Shown here piece after piece: positions 6,300-10,309 of a stretch of DNA of 10,309 bases. The stretch's first letter is position 1; every line of letters begins with the position of its first letter. The translations under genes and the position numbers were made by a program. The notes beneath the pieces are model-generated. The model was not told the origin of the DNA. It did not search any database and saw nothing but the letters and a program-made list of their open reading frames with translations. Location of the stretch: positions 1 to 10,309 of the forward strand of contig MFKH01000010.1 of NCBI GenBank assembly GCA_001779505.1, given 5' to 3'. The stretch comes from Candidatus Jorgensenbacteria bacterium GWA1_54_12. GTDB lineage: Bacteria; Patescibacteriota; Minisyncoccia; UBA6257; GWB1-50-10.

Positions 6300-7472
6300 T
6301 TAGGAAGTAAGCCGCTCGGCAAGATATGCCTCCAGGTCGCTTGCGGCGACCCGTTTCTGCTCCATGGTGTCGCGGTCGCGCACGGTGACGTCGTTCTGTT
6401 CAAGCGAGTCAAAATCAATCGTGACGCAAAACGGCGTTCCCACTTCGTCCTGCGAACGATAGCGCTTGCCAATGTTTCCGCGGTCATCCCACGCGGTCAT
6501 CCAACGCTTCTTCAGCGCGTCGCGAATGCTTTCCGCTTTCGCGATAAGCTTTTCTTTATTTGCGAGAAGCGGGAACACGGCAACTTTGTACGGGGCGAGG
6601 GTCGGATGCAGTTTGAGAACGACACGGTCATCTTCTTCCGTATAGGCGTCGCAGAGCACGGCGAGCATGATTCGCTCCACCCCGGCAGAGGGCTCAATGA
6701 CATACGGCAGATACTTCTCTTTCGTTTCCTCGTCAAAATAGGCAAGGTCTTTTACAGAGGCTTTTTGATGGGCGGTCAGGTCAAAGTTGCCGCGATTCGC
6801 AATTCCTTCTATTTCCTGCCAGCCAAAGGGAAACTCGTATTCAATGTCAATTGTTGCCTTGGAATAGTGCGCTCGCTCCTCCGGCGGTTGTTCATGCTCT
6901 CTTATGTTCTTCAAGCCAATGCTTTTGTACCACGCGACCCGTTCTTTGACCCACTTATCAAAAGCCTTTTCGTCGTCGCCCGGGCGGACGAAGTATTCAA
7001 GTTCCATTTGTTCAAACTCGCGGGTGCGGAAAATGAAGTCTCGGGGGTTTATCTCGTTCCGGAACGCCTTGCCGATTTGCGCGATGCCGAACGGAAGCTT
7101 GAGGTGCATGGAATCAAGGACGTTTTTGAAGTTGACGAAGATGCCGCCGGCGGTTTCTGGCCGGAGGTATGCAACAGACGAATCGTTCTCGGTGCGCCCC
7201 ACGCTTGTTTTGAACATTTCGTCCGAAAACGTGCCGACATGCCCCGAAGCTTCCCACGCTTTCGGGTTCATGATAATTGCCGCGCTTATCCCCACAACGT
7301 CGTCGCGCATCTGAACCATGTTGCGCCACCAGGATTGTTTAATGTTGAACTTGAGCTCGTTTCCCAAAGGCCCGTAATCGTAGAAGCCGGCCATGCCGCC
7401 GTAAATCTCGCTTCCGGGGTAGATAAAACCGCGACGCTTCGCGAGAGATACGATGTCTTGGAGCGTTGCCAT
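6300..7472 (-). CDS. glyS: Glycyl-tRNA synthetase, single-chain alpha2 type, lacking the usual insertion after motif 1
   Basis: Class II synthetase charging tRNA-Gly, of the homodimeric type also found in archaea, eukaryotes and Gram-positive bacteria rather than the alpha2beta2 GlyQ/GlyS type. Landmarks are F-Y-D-Y-G-P-L-G (30-37), E-A-S-G-H-V-G (74-80), L-R-P-E-T-A (103-108), motif 2 F-R-N-E...F-x-x-R-E-F-E-Q-M-E (138-156), motif 3 E-P-S-A-G-V-E-R (260-267) and an anticodon-binding domain (about 292-388) with R-x-x-D-E-V-G-T-P-F and T-V-R-D-R-D-T-M-E-Q. At 390 residues it is far below the usual 450-510. The Cys-containing insertion normally between H-V-x-x-F-x-D and the L-M-F-K-T segment is gone: S-D-E (83-85) runs straight into M-F-K-T. 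Residue 109 is Gly where E-T-A-Q-G-I-F is usual. It starts 6 bp after the upstream stop, without a Shine-Dalgarno. Confidence 0.96.
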   Translation of the reverse strand: MATLQDIVSLAKRRGFIYPGSEIYGGMAGFYDYGPLGNELKFNIKQSWWRNMVQMRDDVVGISAAIIMNPKAWEASGHVGTFSDEMFKTSVGRTENDSSVAYLRPETAGGIFVNFKNVLDSMHLKLPFGIAQIGKAFRNEINPRDFIFRTREFEQMELEYFVRPGDDEKAFDKWVKERVAWYKSIGLKNIREHEQPPEERAHYSKATIDIEYEFPFGWQEIEGIANRGNFDLTAHQKASVKDLAYFDEETKEKYLPYVIEPSAGVERIMLAVLCDAYTEEDDRVVLKLHPTLAPYKVAVFPLLANKEKLIAKAESIRDALKKRWMTAWDDRGNIGKRYRSQDEVGTPFCVTIDFDSLEQNDVTVRDRDTMEQKRVAASDLEAYLAERLTS

Positions 7473-7478
7473 ATAAGG

Positions 7479-9212
7479 TTACCGTATCACCCTTCCCTCA
7501 CCCTCCGCAACAGTCGTGTCGTCTTGGAGGCGGGTTGAAAGCGTTTCGTCTTCGCGGACAAGGGCGGCGCCGGTAAAGGCGTCGGTTGCAGTTATGCGTG
7601 TGCGCGAAAGGAGCGGCTCGTAGTTGCCCGTCATGTCCGGTGTCGGCACCGCTTCAACTTGAAAGACCGCTTCCGGCGGCGCGTCCAAAACACCGCGCGT
7701 TGCGGCAATGCGCCCAATGTCCCAACTCACTGTACGCGTGTCGCCGTTGTACGACGGCGCCGTACTCTCGGAGCTTTTTACGACCTGCACGAAAGAAACA
7801 CCGGGCGGAAGCTGTGCCTCTATGTGCGCGTCATGCACGTCGGTCGCGTAGTTTTTGATGCGCCAGTGGATAGTGTAGCGCGTCGCCTCACCGACCCGGG
7901 GCGGGAAAGGGCCGGTATTGGCAACTTGGGCGGATGCGTCGCGATAGTATGCCTGCGCGTCAAACTCAATGTTCCCGCGGAGCTTTGTCGTGTGCCGCAC
8001 GATGCTCTGAAGTTTGTTTGCCTGAATGTAATACGGCGTTGTGGGAGATGTGATGCGCGTTTCGAGCTCCGCAGTGAAGTTTTTGTCGCCGAGGCGTCGC
8101 AGGGGAAAATCGGACCGGAGTGAAACGGTCAGGGTCACGCCCCCGCGCGCTCCGGGTTCAAGAAGCGCGAACATCGGCATGACGCTCTTGTCCCACGATA
8201 TCTCCGCGCGCCGCGCATCAAACGAGCTTCCCGGAGGGTCTGACGAAAGAGAGCCGGCAAGAAACATTTCTCCGACGAGCCGTGCGCTCATAGTCACGTC
8301 GCGCAAGGCAATGCCGCTCTGGTTGTAGTAGCTCAGAACATATGAAAGCGTGTCCCCCGCATTCGCGACATCTCCGCCCGCACTCTCTATGACAAGCGTG
8401 AGAGGCGATGGGTTCAAGGTAAAGGGAATGCGGCGCGTCAAAAGCTGTTGGGCGGCTTGACCGGTGCCGGAAAGGAATGTCAGCGTGATTGCCGGTTCAT
8501 CGCCGGACTGCGACGCATCCCATGAACCGCTCAAAACGAATTCACCCGTTGCGTGCGGCGCAATGGAACCGATGTGCCACAAGGCGCCGTCGGGCGTTTC
8601 CTCATGCTCGTCGGGCGTGATGGAAAACGAGTCGGGGTGCGCGACAACAAGCGAAACATCAGAAAGCTCCGTATCGGATACGTTTTCGTAACCAACGACG
8701 AGTTCAAATACCGAGCCGCCGACAATCGTTTCAGGGCCCTTAACCTGCAAAGCAAGAGCCCCCTCGCCGACCGGTATTGCATAGGTTATGGCGCGTTCAA
8801 ATGAGCCGTCACCGATGCGATACGAAAGCACGGCGCGCACACCCGTCTCGTCGGCCGACGTGTCGGTCATAACAATACGGAAGGTGCGCGTGAGTGTCTC
8901 GGAGCTTCCAATGTTTCCGATTTCGCCATCATCTCTTTCCAAAACGGTAACACCCTGGTCGCTTCGGAGCGTAAGCGCCGCATCGGTCAAGAGCTGACCG
9001 GTGCGGTTCTCTATGGTAAGCGTGAGTTCAAAGGGAACGCCGGGCATTGCTTTTTCTTCGGACGAAAAGGCAAGCGCCACGTTGCGGTCTCCGCCGCGAT
9101 AGCCGACGAAGTAATACGCGACGGCCCCGACAAGAACAACCGTGAGGATACTAAGCCCGACGGTTATCTTCGTGAGCAAAGGTAAAACTGAGCGCGTTTT
9201 GTGTTTTGCCAT
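7479..9212 (-). CDS. Membrane-anchored protein with repeated extracellular beta-sandwich (DUF11/CARDB-like) domains
   Basis: Function unknown. From the ATG at 9212 the protein has 577 residues. A basic N-terminus (K4, K6, R8, K15) precedes one hydrophobic segment at about 17-37 with no cleavage site evident, predicting an N-in anchor with the rest outside. The exterior looks like four beta-rich units, near 44-148, 152-262, 268-390 and 425-550, each carrying a 'E-L-T-L-T-I-E-N' or 'Y-V-L-S-Y-Y-N' strand typical of conserved-repeat domains on bacterial surface proteins. The last unit has L-P-P-G-V-S-F. There is no cysteine in the whole protein. A GTG at 9221 in the same frame is an alternative start; the ATG is preferred and has a weak GAAAG upstream. 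The 5' end overlaps recO by 62 bp, which is unusually long, and glyS follows after 6 bp. It may be an adhesin, scaffold or envelope component; this is inference. Confidence 0.8.
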   Translation of the reverse strand: MAKHKTRSVLPLLTKITVGLSILTVVLVGAVAYYFVGYRGGDRNVALAFSSEEKAMPGVPFELTLTIENRTGQLLTDAALTLRSDQGVTVLERDDGEIGNIGSSETLTRTFRIVMTDTSADETGVRAVLSYRIGDGSFERAITYAIPVGEGALALQVKGPETIVGGSVFELVVGYENVSDTELSDVSLVVAHPDSFSITPDEHEETPDGALWHIGSIAPHATGEFVLSGSWDASQSGDEPAITLTFLSGTGQAAQQLLTRRIPFTLNPSPLTLVIESAGGDVANAGDTLSYVLSYYNQSGIALRDVTMSARLVGEMFLAGSLSSDPPGSSFDARRAEISWDKSVMPMFALLEPGARGGVTLTVSLRSDFPLRRLGDKNFTAELETRITSPTTPYYIQANKLQSIVRHTTKLRGNIEFDAQAYYRDASAQVANTGPFPPRVGEATRYTIHWRIKNYATDVHDAHIEAQLPPGVSFVQVVKSSESTAPSYNGDTRTVSWDIGRIAATRGVLDAPPEAVFQVEAVPTPDMTGNYEPLLSRTRITATDAFTGAALVREDETLSTRLQDDTTVAEGEGRVIR

Positions 9213-9714
9213 GTCTTTCACAATAAAACGTTGCGTCTTCTACTGCAAAGTGTGTCGCGGGATTGGAGCACAGAGCGCACCCGGCAAAGTGCGGGTCATA
9301 TCCCAGGAGGCACAAGACATCGGATGTCAGAGATGTTTGGACACCCGATGTCCGTGTTCCTAATATCTCATCACGAAGTAAGCGCCATAGTTCCGGTTCC
9401 TGCGAGAAGAACGGCAGGAGTTTACGGATGATGTAGGCCGCGCGCAATAGCTCCTTGTACCGGTTACTGGTTACCGGTAACTGGTGACTGATACGGAGTG
9501 CGTCTGCAATGCGGTAGCCGGTGTTTCCGACGATGCGCACGGTTGCGAGGCGGAGCGTTTCAAGGTGCGGCATGAGTTTTGACGTAATGCGGTATCCGGA
9601 GATTGCCTGCGCCGGTATAATGCCGTTCTCCTCCGTAAAAAGAAAGACAAGCGAATCCCGTTCCCCCGAGATTCGCTTGCCGAGTGAGATGGCGAGAGTG
9701 ACGAATTCTCTCAT
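9151..9714 (-). CDS. recO: DNA repair protein RecO (compact)
   Basis: RecO binds DNA and, with RecR, loads RecA onto SSB-coated gaps in the RecFOR pathway. At 187 residues it is clearly shorter than the usual 230-250. The N-terminal OB-fold region is recognisable (residues 1-70: A-I-S-L-G-K-R-I-S-G-E-R-D-S-L-V-F-L-F-T, then S-K-L-M-P-H-L-E). The C-terminal part has L-L-G-Y-D-P-H-F (136-143) and a zinc-type cluster C146-x2-C149 with C165 and H168. The helical core between carries two stretches encoded by palindromic repeat-like DNA: S-H-Q-L-P-V-T-S-N (76-84) and T-S-G-V-Q-T-S-L-T-S-D-V (122-133). The start ATG directly follows the TAA of the upstream gene (TAAATG), so translation is probably coupled; the 3' end overlaps the next gene. 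Identity rests on overall pattern and position of the Cys cluster, so it is slightly less sure than for the synthetases. Confidence 0.82.
   Translation of the reverse strand: MREFVTLAISLGKRISGERDSLVFLFTEENGIIPAQAISGYRITSKLMPHLETLRLATVRIVGNTGYRIADALRISHQLPVTSNRYKELLRAAYIIRKLLPFFSQEPELWRLLRDEILGTRTSGVQTSLTSDVLCLLGYDPHFAGCALCSNPATHFAVEDATFYCERHGKTQNALSFTFAHEDNRRA
9316..9352. repeat. Imperfect inverted repeat inside recO (GACATCGGATGTC type)
   Basis: The arms GACATCGGATGTC (9316-9328) and GACACCCGATGTC (9340-9352) are reverse complements at 12 of 13 positions, separated by 11 bp. The first arm is itself a palindrome (GACATC-G-GATGTC). On the recO strand the block encodes T-S-G-V-Q-T-S-L-T-S-D-V, a low-complexity stretch just before L-C-L-L-G-Y. 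It could be a short interspersed palindromic unit absorbed into the gene. Confidence 0.55.
9459..9491. repeat. GGTTACTGGTTACC-type palindromic repeat inside recO
   Basis: Around the centre ACCGGT (9473-9478) the sequence GGTTACTGGTTACC continues as GGTAACTGGTGACT, forming an imperfect dyad (perfect inner TTACCGGTAA) built from repeats of the unit GGTTACT/TGGTAAC. On the coding strand it reads S-H-Q-L-P-V-T-S-N-R-Y, resembling short repeat-encoded peptides such as Q-L-P-V-T-N seen in genes of repeat-rich bacterial genomes. Confidence 0.5.
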
Positions 9715-10309
9715 TTAGAGACGTGTCTCTGCGCTGCTGAACCCTTGGTATGACGTGCCGACAAGGAGAACGTCGCCGCTCCAGCCATAGTTGAACGCGG
9801 CGCCGGTTTCGGCAAATGTTGCATACCTGCTCGTTACGTCTCCCGCCACGCCGCCTTTCCAGGCGGGCGAACCAGTGACGCCGGAGAGGAAGAAATTCGG
9901 TACATCTCCCGTCGTTTCAAAACCCTTGACGGCTGTCTGCACGGCCTCGCGATTCGCGCCGGTCTTGAGTTTTGCCGCAAAGCCGAACCATGTCCCTTGT
10001 GCATTCGTGTACGTGTAGTATGTTGCGTCGGGCTGGAAGGCTTCGCGAATGTCAGTCGCCGCGAACGTGTCGGGCGCCAGAACGGAAATCACCTCGTCAA
10101 AAGAAACGAGGTTTTGGTTCTGGTCCGTGAAGACCACTTCGCGGAAGAGCGGAACCTCTGTCGGCGAAAGTGCGAGTGCCGCCCTGAAGTCGCCGAGCGT
10201 CATGCCGGAAAACACTGCCTCTTCCGTGCTGTCGGGAGGTGTTGCGAAGAGCGACAGGTGAGACGATGCCGGGATGCCCGAAGGGGTGACTTCTTCCTCT
10301 TCAATCGGC
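9715..10309 (-). CDS. Unrecognised protein, C-terminal 197 residues; N-terminus beyond the right edge
   Basis: The minus-strand frame is open from the window edge to a TAA at 9717-9715, so the gene starts outside the window; the GTG at 10215 is probably internal. The visible part begins with an acidic, Pro/Ser-containing linker (I-E-E-E-E-V-T-P-S-G-I-P-A-S-S) and continues as a mixed alpha/beta domain without any membrane segment. It has T-L-G-D-F-R-A-A-L, then F-T-D-Q-N-Q-N-L-V-S-F-D-E-V, a Tyr-rich Y-Y-T-Y-T-N-A-Q-G-T-W-F-G-F strand and a C-terminal Y-G-W-S-G-D-V-L-L-V-G-T-S. No family is assigned. The linker would fit a protein with an N-terminal membrane anchor followed by a soluble exterior domain, but that part is not visible. 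It abuts recO with no gap and is the first visible gene of the operon. Confidence 0.75.
   Translation of the reverse strand, partial: PIEEEEVTPSGIPASSHLSLFATPPDSTEEAVFSGMTLGDFRAALALSPTEVPLFREVVFTDQNQNLVSFDEVISVLAPDTFAATDIREAFQPDATYYTYTNAQGTWFGFAAKLKTGANREAVQTAVKGFETTGDVPNFFLSGVTGSPAWKGGVAGDVTSRYATFAETGAAFNYGWSGDVLLVGTSYQGFSSAETRL

Noticed and set aside
6296..6487. Upstream extension of the M16 peptidase frame into glyS
   Set aside because: The extra 64 codons overlap glyS out of frame and look like shadow sequence; the GTG at 6295 gives the normal M16 N-terminus 4 bp after the glyS stop.
6606..7538. Plus-strand open frame of 310 codons opposite glyS
   Set aside because: Complementary shadow of the conserved synthetase; no family features and it spans the glyS/upstream-gene junction without any logic of its own.
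9717..9730. AGAGAC-GT-GTCTCT inverted repeat at the stop of the last-but-one gene upstream of recO
   Set aside because: Only six pairs with a 2-bp centre in coding sequence, no T tract, and the adjacent genes are coupled, so neither terminator nor operator is supported.
1..10309. CRISPR array, defence system, integrase or phage genes
   Set aside because: No regularly spaced direct repeats and no such protein families were found; apart from the small repeat elements the region is ordinary housekeeping DNA.

Overview
The window looks like a chromosomal housekeeping segment from a bacterium of the Candidate Phyla Radiation (Patescibacteria), most likely a Parcubacteria-like lineage of moderate GC. 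This assignment is inferred from several traits: genes packed with near-zero or negative spacing, almost no Shine-Dalgarno motifs, compact aminoacyl-tRNA synthetases (leucyl and single-chain glycyl), a small RecO, a short M16 peptidase beside an AI-2E-type permease, and a Cys-free membrane-anchored protein with DUF11/CARDB-like domains. No rRNA gene or other decisive taxonomic marker is present.

Layout: all protein genes lie on the minus strand. Reading in the direction of transcription, from right to left, they are: the C-terminal part of an unrecognised protein (open at the right edge), recO, a membrane-anchored beta-sandwich protein, glyS (single-chain type), an M16 zinc peptidase, an AI-2E family permease, a TatD-family hydrolase and leuS. 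These eight genes are separated by at most 6 bp or overlap, so they probably form one polycistronic unit whose promoter lies outside the window. Past leuS, on the plus strand, are two tRNA genes, tRNA-Arg(CCT) and tRNA-Ser(CGA), 5 bp apart. They run convergently to leuS and divergently from rsmA, which starts a new minus-strand unit and runs off the left edge. A good sigma70-like promoter for the tRNA pair lies inside the first codons of rsmA, and a perfect TATAAT for rsmA abuts the first tRNA base.

The unit combines translation (leuS, glyS, rsmA, tRNAs), DNA repair and nucleic-acid metabolism (recO, tatD), proteolysis (M16) and the cell envelope (permease, anchored protein). There is no intergenic stretch over 300 bp.

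The most notable discovery is a 66-bp element with perfect 12-bp terminal inverted repeats, flanked by a 6-bp direct repeat, sitting in frame in the 5' end of tatD. Removing the element plus one repeat copy restores a canonical TatD N-terminus (M-Y-V-D-A-H-C-H-L). It therefore looks like a tiny transposable palindromic element that was tolerated as coding sequence. Repeat-like palindromes or tandem motifs of other types also lie inside recO (two) and leuS (one). Both synthetases lack blocks that are normally present in their families.
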